DNA of 64,000 nucleotides. Source: Alistipes timonensis (GTDB taxonomy: Bacteria > Bacteroidota > Bacteroidia > Bacteroidales > Muribaculaceae). The translations under genes were made by a program, and so were the position numbers. The stretch covers positions 381,220 through 445,219 of the forward strand of contig JAMPHO010000001.1 in NCBI GenBank assembly GCA_023663385.1. The letters are read 5' to 3'. This document shows positions 24,002-31,974 of this stretch, one piece after another. The notes beneath the pieces are model-generated. The model saw only the letters and a list, made by a program, of their open reading frames with translations, searched no databases and had not been told where the DNA came from. How positions within the stretch are numbered: the first letter of the stretch is position 1; every line of letters starts with the position of its first letter.

Positions 24002-25840
24002 TTATTCGTTGAGGTCTAAGTCGATGTTCCCCTTGAGGGTGGCGGTAACTTCGGTGAACTTCACGCCCATGTTCTCGTTGAGGGCTACGCCGGCGCACTG
24101 AGCGTCGGTGTGGGCGGTGAAGCTGGCGGTTATACCTTTAACTTGGCCGAGGTCGTCGGCGGAGGAGGTCAGCACGGCCTTGATTTTGCTGGTCGAGGGG
24201 CCGTTGGCGGTGCCGGCGGCGATGGTGCCGGTAACCTTGCAGACGATGTTCTGCAGGGGATTGCCTTTTTTGTCGGTGGCTTCAAGCGTGGGGGTGAGGT
24301 TCAGGGGTATGCCGTTCACGGCGTTGAAGCTGATTTCGATCGACTCGAAGTTGAACTTGTCGAAGTCCTCGGTGTCGAGGTCGTCCGACGAGGTCATGTA
24401 GTCGATGGTGGTGTTGTCGCCGAACATGAAGGGGATCACGGCCTCGTAGGTGTACATCTCGTCGTACGACTTGCCGGGGTAGATGGTGTACTCCTTGGTC
24501 TGGGGCACCTTGGCCTCGATGCCGGTGATGGTGATGCGGCTGGGCACGGTCATAAACAGGTCGGCGAGGTTGCTGACAATAACCTCGGTGTCGATGTTCT
24601 TGTCGGAAGCGCCGCGGCGCGAGATGCAGATGCGGGTGTCGCCGGAAGCCTTGATGAGGATTTCCTGGCCACCGTAGGCGGCGCCGAGCTTGATGATGTT
24701 GGGGTTGCCGTTCTGGTCCTTGATTACGTTGCCCTTGTCGTCGTAGGGGGTGAGCATGGCGCTGAAGTTCACGTCAATCGGGGCCTCGTTGGTCACGTTG
24801 AAGTAGAGCTGCGGGTTGTAGATGTCGAGGTGGTTACCCTCTTCGGCCAGGAACTCGGGGATGTCGCTGATCTGGAAATCGCTCTCGGCGATGTCGATCT
24901 TGGGGTCAACGATGCCGGTAACCGACAGAAGGGTGGCGGCGGTGGGCTGCACCGTGGTTGCAAGGTTTATGTCGACCTTCTCGATTCCGAGCTGTTCCAT
25001 CTGTTGACCGTCAGCGCCGATTTTACCGGCGCAGGTGATTTCCTCGCGTACTTCGAAGCTGGGTTCGCCGTCGGTCCAGATAAGACCCTGGCCGGCGGGC
25101 GCGGTATTGAAGTCGAACTCGCGGATGTTAGCCACGATGTGGAGCGTGTTATGCGAGATGTCATAGTCTTTGGTGAAGCGGAGCACGTTCTTGCCGTCGA
25201 GGACTACGGGCACTCCGTTGGTCTCGTCAAGAGAGAGGGTCCACCAGGAGGGGAAGGTTACGGTGAAGTCCGTTCCAACGTAAACAGTGCCGGAATAATT
25301 AGTGGTAAACTTCAACGTTACGTCGATGGGGAGGTCGGTAGTAGCGTTGGTGAGCTTTTTGATGTCCTGCGGTGCCTCGTAGCTGCAGATGTTAACGTCG
25401 TTCTTGAAGTTGTTGACGGTGGTCCACTGCATGCCCATACCGTTCACGGTAATGGTTTCGAGTTTAAACTCTTCCGTGCTCCCGTCAATGTTGTCGAGCT
25501 TGACCACAGGAATCTCCACGGAGGAGGTGGTAGCTTCGTCGGGCTTCTGGATCAGGACGTAGTCGCCTACCTGCAGGCCGTATTTCTGAGTGTCCTGGGC
25601 TTTGATTACCTTGATGGATGAGGTGCCGTCTTCGTTGAGGTCGAAAAGGTTTTTGAGCGTCAGCATCTGGGTCGAGCTGCCGGGGATGGTGAGCCCGTTG
25701 GTACCGATTGTGACGTTGAGGTCCATGTCCTTCGAGAGGTCGTAGTCGTTGTCGACACACCCGGGAAGGATTGCCAGGGCTGCCAAGGCGAGACCCGCCG
25801 CGCAGGGGCGGCCGATGGCGTTCAAGCGGAAGTTGGTCAT
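24002..25840 (-). CDS. Hypothetical envelope lipoprotein
   Basis: A 612-residue lipoprotein: signal peptide with lipobox LPGC (Cys about residue 28), then acidic VDNDYDLSKDMD, which resembles the negative export tag of surface-exposed Bacteroidetes lipoproteins. The body is beta-rich, with repeats of sandwich-like segments about 100 residues long. No named family is recognised. It is first of a two-gene operon with the DUF5723 barrel, which suggests a lipoprotein/barrel pair in the outer membrane. A -7 box lies at 25918-25925. Confidence 0.65.
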   Translation of the reverse strand: MTNFRLNAIGRPCAAGLALAALAILPGCVDNDYDLSKDMDLNVTIGTNGLTIPGSSTQMLTLKNLFDLNEDGTSSIKVIKAQDTQKYGLQVGDYVLIQKPDEATTSSVEIPVVKLDNIDGSTEEFKLETITVNGMGMQWTTVNNFKNDVNICSYEAPQDIKKLTNATTDLPIDVTLKFTTNYSGTVYVGTDFTVTFPSWWTLSLDETNGVPVVLDGKNVLRFTKDYDISHNTLHIVANIREFDFNTAPAGQGLIWTDGEPSFEVREEITCAGKIGADGQQMEQLGIEKVDINLATTVQPTAATLLSVTGIVDPKIDIAESDFQISDIPEFLAEEGNHLDIYNPQLYFNVTNEAPIDVNFSAMLTPYDDKGNVIKDQNGNPNIIKLGAAYGGQEILIKASGDTRICISRRGASDKNIDTEVIVSNLADLFMTVPSRITITGIEAKVPQTKEYTIYPGKSYDEMYTYEAVIPFMFGDNTTIDYMTSSDDLDTEDFDKFNFESIEISFNAVNGIPLNLTPTLEATDKKGNPLQNIVCKVTGTIAAGTANGPSTSKIKAVLTSSADDLGQVKGITASFTAHTDAQCAGVALNENMGVKFTEVTATLKGNIDLDLNE

Positions 25841-25917
25841 AAAGAAATGTGGTGGTTTATTGCGTGTTCTTTTAAAATTTCTGGGTTTTGGAAAACATGT
25901 GCGTCTTCAATTAGCCG

Positions 25918-25925
25918 CGAAAATA
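25918..25925 (-). promoter_or_regulatory. -7 box TATTTTCG
   Basis: Minus-strand TATTTTCG, 77 bp upstream of the lipoprotein start codon. Confidence 0.4.
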
Positions 25926-26018
25926 CGGAAATATTTCCATATTTTCGCGTTTTTTAGCGGTTATGGGGGCAGATTTAACACAATTGTGTTTTCTCTTCCG
26001 CGATTCGGGGCTTTTTGC

Positions 26019-26026
26019 TAACTTCG
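26019..26026 (+). promoter_or_regulatory. -7 box TAACTTCG for chrA-folC-trmH operon
   Basis: A good match 53 bp upstream of the first candidate ATG (26080) of the transporter operon. Its position argues against translation starting at the upstream ATG at 25963. Confidence 0.5.
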
Positions 26027-26079
26027 CGGCGCCTGTGAGCGCGCTGTGGGCGCCTGGCGCGCCCGATGTGGCGCTTCTA

Positions 26080-26730
26080 ATGTTTTTTATGAATCAGATG
26101 GGTAATATTGTGAACAAGCCCGCGCCGCGGTCGGCCGAGAAGGGGGTCCTCTGGAAACTGTTCTGGTCGTTTCTGCGTATAGGCGGGTTTACTTTCGGTG
26201 GCGGATGGGCCATGATCTCGCTCATAGAGCGCGAGGTGGTCGACAACCGCCAATGGATTGGCCGCGAGGAGTTTCTCGACCTGCTCGCGGTCGCGCAGTC
26301 GCTCCCCGGGGTTATGGCCGTCAATGTGGCTGTGGCCGTCGGCGACCGCCTGCGCGGTATGCGCGGCAGCGTGTGCGCCGCCCTGGGCAACATTCTGCCG
26401 AGTTTCCTTATAATACTCACCGTCGCGGTGTTCCTCACCCCCGACCTTATTAAGAACAACGAGGTGGTGTCGGCTATTTTCCAGGGCATCCGCCCAGCGG
26501 TTGTAGCCCTGATTATCGCCCCGATGGTGACTTCGGCTCAGGCCGCCAAACTCGGCTGGAAGACGCTGTGGATTCCCGTCGTGGTGGCCCTGCTGATCTG
26601 GTCGAAGTGGCCGGTGGTGTCGAACCCTATATTATATATTGTGCTCGGAGGGCTGCTCGGATGGGTGGTGCTCAGCCATGTTGAACAACGCCGCCCCAAA
26701 AAGGGCGCCGAAGATGACGACCTCGTATGA
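26080..26730 (+). CDS. Chromate transporter family protein, half-size subunit 1
   Basis: About 216 residues, with membrane segments and the ChrA signature FGGGWAMISLIEREVV plus the second motif AQSLPGVMAVNVAVAVG. ChrA proteins are CHR-family inner-membrane transporters; half-size proteins work as pairs, and here the second half follows with an ATGA overlap. The start is uncertain: in-frame ATGs lie at 26080, 26089 and 26098. An upstream ATG (25963) lies before the promoter box and is rejected. The true substrate is not known to be chromate. Confidence 0.85.
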   Translation: MFFMNQMGNIVNKPAPRSAEKGVLWKLFWSFLRIGGFTFGGGWAMISLIEREVVDNRQWIGREEFLDLLAVAQSLPGVMAVNVAVAVGDRLRGMRGSVCAALGNILPSFLIILTVAVFLTPDLIKNNEVVSAIFQGIRPAVVALIIAPMVTSAQAAKLGWKTLWIPVVVALLIWSKWPVVSNPILYIVLGGLLGWVVLSHVEQRRPKKGAEDDDLV

Positions 26731-27293
26731 TTTACCTAAAGCTAATCTGGAGCTATATTAAAATAGGACTCTTCGGCTTCGGGGGTGGCTACGCCATGCT
26801 CTCGCTGATTGAGCGCGAAATCGTGGAGCCGGGATGGGTCACGGAGCAGATGTTCACCGACATAGTTGCTATCTCGCAGATGACCCCAGGCCCGATCGGT
26901 ATCAACTCGGCCACATACATTGGCTATGTGGCTCCGATGCACGCGGGCTTCGACCATCCGCTGTTCGGCATCCTTGGCTCGCTGCTTTGCACGTTTGTGG
27001 TGGTGCTGCCGTCGTTCCTGTTGGTGGCGTACACGAGCCATATAATAATGCGCCACCGCGACAGCGTGGTTGTGCGCGGCGTGTTCAAGGGGCTCCGCCC
27101 GGTGGTCATCGGCCTGATCGCGTCGGCGGCCCTGCTACTGATGAATGCCGAGAATTTCGGCTCGACGCCGCGCGAGGTCACTGTTTCGACCATTATAGCG
27201 GTAATCGCCCTCACGCTGGTGCTCCGTTTCAAAATGCACCCGATTTTGGTGATTGTTCTCAGCGGAGCGGCCGGCTTTATGTTGTATTATTGA
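26727..27293 (+). CDS. Chromate transporter family protein, half-size subunit 2
   Basis: A 188-residue membrane protein with GFGGGYAMLSLIEREIVE and ISQMTPGPIGINSATYIG, the same two ChrA motifs as its partner. The first codon overlaps the stop of the partner gene (ATGA), so the two subunits are translationally coupled and probably form a heterodimer. folC follows 12 bp later. Confidence 0.87.
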   Translation: MIYLKLIWSYIKIGLFGFGGGYAMLSLIEREIVEPGWVTEQMFTDIVAISQMTPGPIGINSATYIGYVAPMHAGFDHPLFGILGSLLCTFVVVLPSFLLVAYTSHIIMRHRDSVVVRGVFKGLRPVVIGLIASAALLLMNAENFGSTPREVTVSTIIAVIALTLVLRFKMHPILVIVLSGAAGFMLYY

Positions 27294-27305
27294 TTGAGCT
27301 GCCCG

Positions 27306-28604
27306 ATGACGTATCAGGATACGATTGACTTTCTCTATTCGCAGACACCGCAGTTCCAGCAGATTGGCGCTGCCGCCTACAAGCCGGGACTCGACACCGT
27401 GCGCCGCCTGTCGGCGCTCTTCGGCGACCCTCACCGGCGGTTGCGCTGCGTGCACGTTGCCGGAACGAACGGCAAGGGGTCCACTGCCCACTCCCTGGCG
27501 TCGTGCCTCGGAGCGGCGGGACTCAAGGTGGGGCTCTTCACCTCGCCCCACCTCGTTGACTTCCGGGAGCGTATACGCGTCAATGGAGCGATGATTCCTG
27601 ATGAGGAGGTGACGGCTTTCGTGGAGCGCTTCCGCAAAACGCGCCCCGAGGGGTGCGAACCTTCGTTTTTCGAGCTTACCACTGTCATGGCCTTCGATTG
27701 GTTCGCCCGCTCGGAGGTCGACGTTGCTGTGATTGAGGTTGGACTCGGCGGACGCCTTGACTCCACTAATATAATAGTGCCGGAGCTCTGCGTCATTACC
27801 AACATCTCCATGGACCATATGGCCCAGCTCGGCGACACCCCCGCAAAAATCGCCTCGGAGAAGGCGGGGATTATCAAGGCCGGGGTGCCGGTGGTCATCG
27901 GGGAGTCCGATGGGGAGGTTAGGCGCGTGTTTGCCGACGCCGCCGACAAGGCTGGCGCGCCCGTCAGGTATGCCGACGATGAGTTCGCCTCCCTGGATGC
28001 CTCGCTCGGCGCCGACGGTTTCCTCGAAGCGGCGGCCACGCCGTTCGGCCCGGTGCGCTTCCAGCTCACAGGGCTTTGCCAACGCCGCAATCTGCGTACC
28101 ATTCTCTGCGCCCTCGACCAACTGCGCCGCGCCGGGTTCCCGCTCACCGACGATGCCGTGACCCGCGGACTCGCCTCCGTGTGCGACTCCACGGGGTTGA
28201 TGGGGCGCTGGATGAAGGTGATGGACTCCCCGCTGGTGATTTGCGACACCGGGCACAACGAGGGGGGCTGGGAACTGCTCGGGCGCCAGCTCGCTGCCTA
28301 CGGCCCGCGGCTCACCGCCATACTCGGCTTCGTCAACGACAAGGACCTCGGGCACATCTTCCCGCATCTTCCCCGCGAGGCCGACTACATATTCACCCGC
28401 GCGTCGGTGCCCCGGGCGCTTCCCGTCGAGGAGCTCGCCGTCATGGCGGCCAAGGCCGGAATCCGCGGCGCCGTCACCTTCAGCGTCAGCCAGGCGCTAC
28501 ACGACGCCCTGCGTCAGGCCCGCCGCGACCCCTCGGCCGTGATTTTCGTCGGCGGCAGCACCTTCGTGGTCGCCGACCTCCTGGCCGACCTCCCCAACCG
28601 ATAA
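27306..28604 (+). CDS. folC: Dihydrofolate synthase / folylpolyglutamate synthase
   Basis: A 432-residue Mur-ligase-type enzyme that adds glutamate to dihydropteroate and folates in the cytoplasm. It shows the P-loop VAGTNGKGSTAHSLA, FTSPHLVDFRERI, EVGLGGRLDSTN and ITNISMDHMAQLG, all typical of FolC. The ATG at 27306 starts the family-conserved MTYQDTIDFLYSQ; an in-frame TTG at 27294 is less likely. It is the third gene of the chrA-chrA-folC-trmH operon. Confidence 0.93.
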   Translation: MTYQDTIDFLYSQTPQFQQIGAAAYKPGLDTVRRLSALFGDPHRRLRCVHVAGTNGKGSTAHSLASCLGAAGLKVGLFTSPHLVDFRERIRVNGAMIPDEEVTAFVERFRKTRPEGCEPSFFELTTVMAFDWFARSEVDVAVIEVGLGGRLDSTNIIVPELCVITNISMDHMAQLGDTPAKIASEKAGIIKAGVPVVIGESDGEVRRVFADAADKAGAPVRYADDEFASLDASLGADGFLEAAATPFGPVRFQLTGLCQRRNLRTILCALDQLRRAGFPLTDDAVTRGLASVCDSTGLMGRWMKVMDSPLVICDTGHNEGGWELLGRQLAAYGPRLTAILGFVNDKDLGHIFPHLPREADYIFTRASVPRALPVEELAVMAAKAGIRGAVTFSVSQALHDALRQARRDPSAVIFVGGSTFVVADLLADLPNR

Positions 28605-28625
28605 CAAATTCACAACATAACGACT

Positions 28626-29426
28626 ATGGCGGTTTTTGAGATAACATCGTTGGACGATCCGCGGGTGGCGCCGTTCGCGTCGCTCACCGAGGCGCAGCTG
28701 CGCAACAGGCTTGACCCCGGGCGGGCGTTGTTCATAGCCGAGAGCCCGAAGGTGATCCGTGTGGCCCTCGACGCGGGGTATGTGCCTGACTCGCTTCTGT
28801 GCGAGGCGAAGCATATCGTCGGGGACGCGGCCGACATTATAGCCCGCAACCCCGATATGCCTGTCTACACCGGGAGCCGCGAGCTGCTCGCTGCGCTCAC
28901 GGGCTACAAGCTGACCCGCGGCGTGCTTTGCGCGATGCGCCGTCCGGCTCCCGCCGGGGTGGGGGAGGTGCTCGCCGGGGCTAAGAGGGTGGTGGTGATT
29001 CACGGTGTGGTCGACACAACCAACATCGGCGCTATCTTCCGTGCCGCCGCGGCGCTCGGTATCGACGCCGCGCTGCTCACGCCCGACACCTGCGACCCGT
29101 TCAATCGGCGCTCGGTGCGCGTTTCCATGGGTTCGGTGTTTCTGCTCCCCTGGACCTGGCTCGACGGCGGCATTACCGCGCTTGCCGACTATGGCTTCAA
29201 AACCGCCGCCATGGCGCTGACCGACGATTCGGTGTCGCTCGACCACCCGGCGCTCGGGGCGGAGGAACGGCTCGCTATCGTGATGGGCACAGAGGGTGAC
29301 GGTCTGCCGAAGGATGTGATCGCGTCGGCCGACTATACGGTGAAAATCCCCATGGCGCGTGGCGTCGATTCGCTCAATGTGGCGTCGGCCGCGGCGGTTG
29401 CTTTTTGGCAGCTCGGGCGCCATTAA
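28626..29426 (+). CDS. TrmH/SpoU-family RNA 2'-O-methyltransferase
   Basis: A 266-residue SPOUT methyltransferase. The N-terminal substrate-binding part (about 1-105) is followed by the knotted SPOUT domain with VVVIHGVVDTTNIGAIFRAA (motif 1), IVMGTEGDGLP (motif 2) and IPMARGVDSLNVASAAAVAFW (motif 3). It methylates a ribose in rRNA or tRNA; the exact site cannot be read. The gene is last in its operon, 21 bp after folC. Confidence 0.9.
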   Translation: MAVFEITSLDDPRVAPFASLTEAQLRNRLDPGRALFIAESPKVIRVALDAGYVPDSLLCEAKHIVGDAADIIARNPDMPVYTGSRELLAALTGYKLTRGVLCAMRRPAPAGVGEVLAGAKRVVVIHGVVDTTNIGAIFRAAAALGIDAALLTPDTCDPFNRRSVRVSMGSVFLLPWTWLDGGITALADYGFKTAAMALTDDSVSLDHPALGAEERLAIVMGTEGDGLPKDVIASADYTVKIPMARGVDSLNVASAAAVAFWQLGRH

Positions 29427-29603
29427 CGCGTCTGGCGGTTGTTTTTCGGCAATACGGAGCGATTTTCCTTAAAATTCGCTCGTTGGCTATAATGTGTTGT
29501 ATCGCAGTTTATTGAAGCGCTGATTGAGCTTGCCGGGCGGTGCGGTTATGAAATTTTTGTGAAAAAAGTTGCTCCGAAATTTTGTCGGTTCAAAAATAAT
29601 GCC
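29427..29603. other. Intergenic before tRNA cluster
   Basis: No gene seen. It becomes AT-rich toward the tRNA promoter, with an A-run and TTG elements at 29560-29590 that could serve as -33 sequence. Confidence 0.4.
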
Positions 29604-29611
29604 TAACTTTG
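29604..29611 (+). promoter_or_regulatory. -7 box TAACTTTG of Gly-Gly-Leu tRNA operon
   Basis: Perfect consensus 100 bp upstream of the first tRNA. Confidence 0.6.
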
Positions 29612-29710
29612 CATCGCAATTGAGGGAAACACCTCCCGAAAACGAAAGAATCTGAGGCTGAGGCCGACGATTTGAAAGGCGAAAGCCGAAGCGAACTTTT
29701 AAATCGAAAT

Positions 29711-29783
<73 letters not shown>

Positions 29784-29900
29784 CCGAGTTTTCTCGATAG
29801 AACTTTTACTTACTGAAATAACCGGGACTGAGGTTCTAAAGCGACTAACGTCGCGAGCATTTCAACCGGGTGTCGGCCAGCGCCGCTCCTGACTTAAAAT

Positions 29901-29973
<73 letters not shown>

Positions 29974-30050
29974 CAAAATATCCAACAAGGAATCTCCTCC
30001 GGGCTCCACCCTCCCTGCGGAGCCACGGCGACAACTTGGTTATTTAAAAT

Positions 30051-30134
30051 GTCCGGATGGCGGAATTGGTAGACGCGCTACTTTGAGGGGGTAGTGTCAA
30101 TTATGACGTGTGAGTTCGAGTCTCATTTCGGACA
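30051..30134 (+). tRNA. tRNA-Leu (GAG)
   Basis: An 84-nt class II tRNA: acceptor GTCCGGA/TTCGGAC, anticodon loop TTGAGGG with GAG at 30085-30087, a long variable arm, T loop TTCGAGT, discriminator A. Confidence 0.92.
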
Positions 30135-30137
30135 CTT

Positions 30138-30176
30138 AAGGCTTCCAGCTTCAATGAAGTTGGGAGCCTTTTTTTT
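30138..30176 (+). terminator. Terminator of Gly-Gly-Leu tRNA operon
   Basis: A near-perfect 16-bp stem (AAGGCT...CTTCA with TGAAG...AGCCTT) followed by eight T's. Confidence 0.85.
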
Positions 30177-30231
30177 GTGCCGTCCCATCGGCGCTGATTT
30201 TACCATTCGGCGCGTCGCAGGGCGTTGCTTG

Positions 30232-30303
30232 GCGGGTGAACCAGGGATAGCGGGTGAATCAGATATAGCGGGTGAATCAGAAATAATCGGAAATAACGGG
30301 TGG
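30232..30303. repeat. 18-bp tandem repeat, three copies
   Basis: Copies of gcgggtgaatcagatata-type sequence at 30232, 30250 and 30268, then a diverged half copy (gggtggatcag) running into the 3' end of the minus-strand gene at 30305. Confidence 0.65.
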
Positions 30304-30304
30304 A

Positions 30305-30994
30305 TCAGAAGTAGTATGAGAGGGTGAGGTAGGCGCCTTGCATGAACGGTTTCCTGGGGTAGAATGGGCGGAAAGATGTCCCGTTGTAAGAGAGATGTCG
30401 GAAGCGGCTGTAGACGTCGAGGTTCGACAGCGTGTAGCCGGCGCTGATGCCGCAGGGGCCGATGTTGGCGTATATGCCGACCCTCGCGTCAACGGCGCAC
30501 CATTGGCCTTTGGTGGTGCTGACGCTGTTGCTTTCGTGTTCGGGCCAATTGGTGTCCTGGCGAATCCAAACCTTGGCGTATGGTATGTTTAACATTACGC
30601 CGGGCTCGGCAAACAGTCCCAAATTAACCTGCCCAGCTCGTATGGCTGGAGTCTTCAGTATGATTGAGGGGCGCAGGAATATGTTCCAGGGCTTGTTGTC
30701 GTCGCTTTCTATCTGCCAGTTACTGCCGTAGGCGCATCCGTCCTCATACCAAACTTTCCATCCGCCAATCGCGCCACCAATGCCGATGTATTTGTTGAAC
30801 ATATAGTGGTAGCCGAATTCCAGCTGCCAGGAATCTGACGACGTAAGCATGCCGCTGATTGATGCCCGATGGTGGGTGAACTCGAACGTGTCGTCGCTCT
30901 TGCTCGCGGCGTCGGCGGTCGGTGCCGATGCGAGCGCCAGTATCAGCGTGGCGAGCTTTGCGGTGATGGAGAGGTGGCGTGTAGAGGGTTTCAT
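30305..30994 (-). CDS. Secreted beta-barrel-like hypothetical protein
   Basis: A 229-residue protein with a signal peptide (about 1-30), alternating beta strands (WQLEFGYHYMFNKYIGIGGAIGG, VGIYANIGPCGISAGYTL) and a terminal aromatic strand LTLSYYF, typical of small outer-membrane barrels. No named family is recognised. It is a single gene between two tRNA groups. Confidence 0.6.
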   Translation of the reverse strand: MKPSTRHLSITAKLATLILALASAPTADAASKSDDTFEFTHHRASISGMLTSSDSWQLEFGYHYMFNKYIGIGGAIGGWKVWYEDGCAYGSNWQIESDDNKPWNIFLRPSIILKTPAIRAGQVNLGLFAEPGVMLNIPYAKVWIRQDTNWPEHESNSVSTTKGQWCAVDARVGIYANIGPCGISAGYTLSNLDVYSRFRHLSYNGTSFRPFYPRKPFMQGAYLTLSYYF

Positions 30995-31097
30995 TGCGGC
31001 AAAGGTAATGCTTTTGATTCATACTTTGCCAATGTCTGGTGAAAAAGCTGTTGGGTTTCAGCGATATTTGGTTTGTGCATCGGAGCGGGGCGGCTCC

Positions 31098-31133
31098 GTC
31101 GGACGGGTCGGACGGGTCGGACGGGTCGGACCT
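31098..31133. repeat. 10-bp tandem repeat gtcggacggg
   Basis: Three exact copies and a partial fourth. The same unit, in both orientations, builds a large inverted repeat at 55651-55832. Confidence 0.7.
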
Positions 31134-31161
31134 CTGAGGTGGGTAGGGTGCGGGGCGTGCG

Positions 31162-31199
31162 AAAAAAGAACCGCGCGGAAGCTGATGCTTCGGCGCGGT
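31162..31199 (-). terminator. Terminator of tRNA-Val operon
   Basis: On the minus strand, ACCGCGC-C-GAAGC pairs with GCTTC-C-GCGCGGT, followed by TCTTTTTT. Confidence 0.8.
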
Positions 31200-31207
31200 G
31201 TTGGTGG

Positions 31208-31282
31208 TGGGCGCTGAGGGATTCGAACCCCCGACCCTCTGCTTGTAAGGCAGACGCTCTGAACCAGCTGAGCTAAGCGCCC
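31208..31282 (-). tRNA. tRNA-Val (TAC), copy 3
   Basis: A 75-nt cloverleaf on the minus strand: acceptor GGGCGCT/AGCGCCC, anticodon loop CTTACAA with TAC at 31245-31247, T loop TTCGAAT. Identical to the other two copies. Confidence 0.95.
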
Positions 31283-31383
31283 CTTTGTAGGGGATTGGGT
31301 TTTGTTCCGGCTCCTTTGTGAGGTGAGGAGCTTGTTTTGTTCCTTCGCCGGAAACTATGGCGGTTTCCGCAAGGTTAATCGGG

Positions 31384-31458
31384 TGGGCGCTGAGGGATTC
31401 GAACCCCCGACCCTCTGCTTGTAAGGCAGACGCTCTGAACCAGCTGAGCTAAGCGCCC
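31384..31458 (-). tRNA. tRNA-Val (TAC), copy 2
   Basis: Same 75-nt sequence on the minus strand, about 100 bp from copy 3. Confidence 0.95.
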
Positions 31459-31600
31459 GATTGTAAAGCTTTTTAGGCGACGAGATGTTCTTAATGCCGG
31501 TTTCTCGGTCGGCGAAGCGGGCTTCGCCATTCGTCCCTCTCGCGAAGGGGGCTGATCAAGCCCTCTCCAGGGCCGAAACGCGGCGTTAAGGGGTGAGTGG

Positions 31601-31675
31601 TGGGCGCTGAGGGATTCGAACCCCCGACCCTCTGCTTGTAAGGCAGACGCTCTGAACCAGCTGAGCTAAGCGCCC
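31601..31675 (-). tRNA. tRNA-Val (TAC), copy 1
   Basis: Same 75-nt sequence on the minus strand; first to be transcribed, 20 bp after the -7 box at 31696-31703. Confidence 0.95.
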
Positions 31676-31695
31676 TCTCGTTCCCAAAAGCGATG

Positions 31696-31703
31696 CAAAG
31701 GTA
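31696..31703 (-). promoter_or_regulatory. -7 box TACCTTTG of tRNA-Val operon
   Basis: Minus-strand consensus match 20 bp upstream of the first tRNA-Val gene. Confidence 0.6.
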
Positions 31704-31882
31704 GGGAGTTTTTTTTAACCGGCCAAATTTTTCGGCCACTTTTTTCAAATTTATGTTTGAATATCCGTTTTCGGAGGCTTGTCGAGGGGTTTTCGGGGCG
31801 GGCGCTTCCGTTTTTTCCAAATTATGGCTCCGGGGGCAGGTTTTTTGCGCCGCGCGATTGTCCGCGGGTCGCGCTTTTTTGC

Positions 31883-31890
31883 TAATTTTG
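31883..31890 (+). promoter_or_regulatory. -7 box TAATTTTG
   Basis: Exact consensus, 84 bp upstream of the coiled-coil protein start at 31975. It shows that an in-frame ATG at 31753, upstream of it, is not the start. Confidence 0.55.
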
Positions 31891-31974
31891 TCGGATAAGG
31901 TTTTTCCCGAGAGGCCGATGGCGGCCGGGCGGGTGGCCGCTAACAGAACAGAAAACAACAGTGCGAGTAAAGAT

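Noticed and set aside
24110..25621. Plus-strand 503-codon frame
   Set aside because: It is antisense to the lipoprotein gene, with biased Gly/Val/Asp composition and no start signal.
25963..26079. Longer N-terminus of the first chromate-transporter gene
   Set aside because: It precedes the promoter box at 26019-26026 and adds no family sequence.
31753..31974. Upstream extension of the coiled-coil protein
   Set aside because: It would run across the -7 box at 31883-31890, and its sequence is unlike a protein N-terminus.
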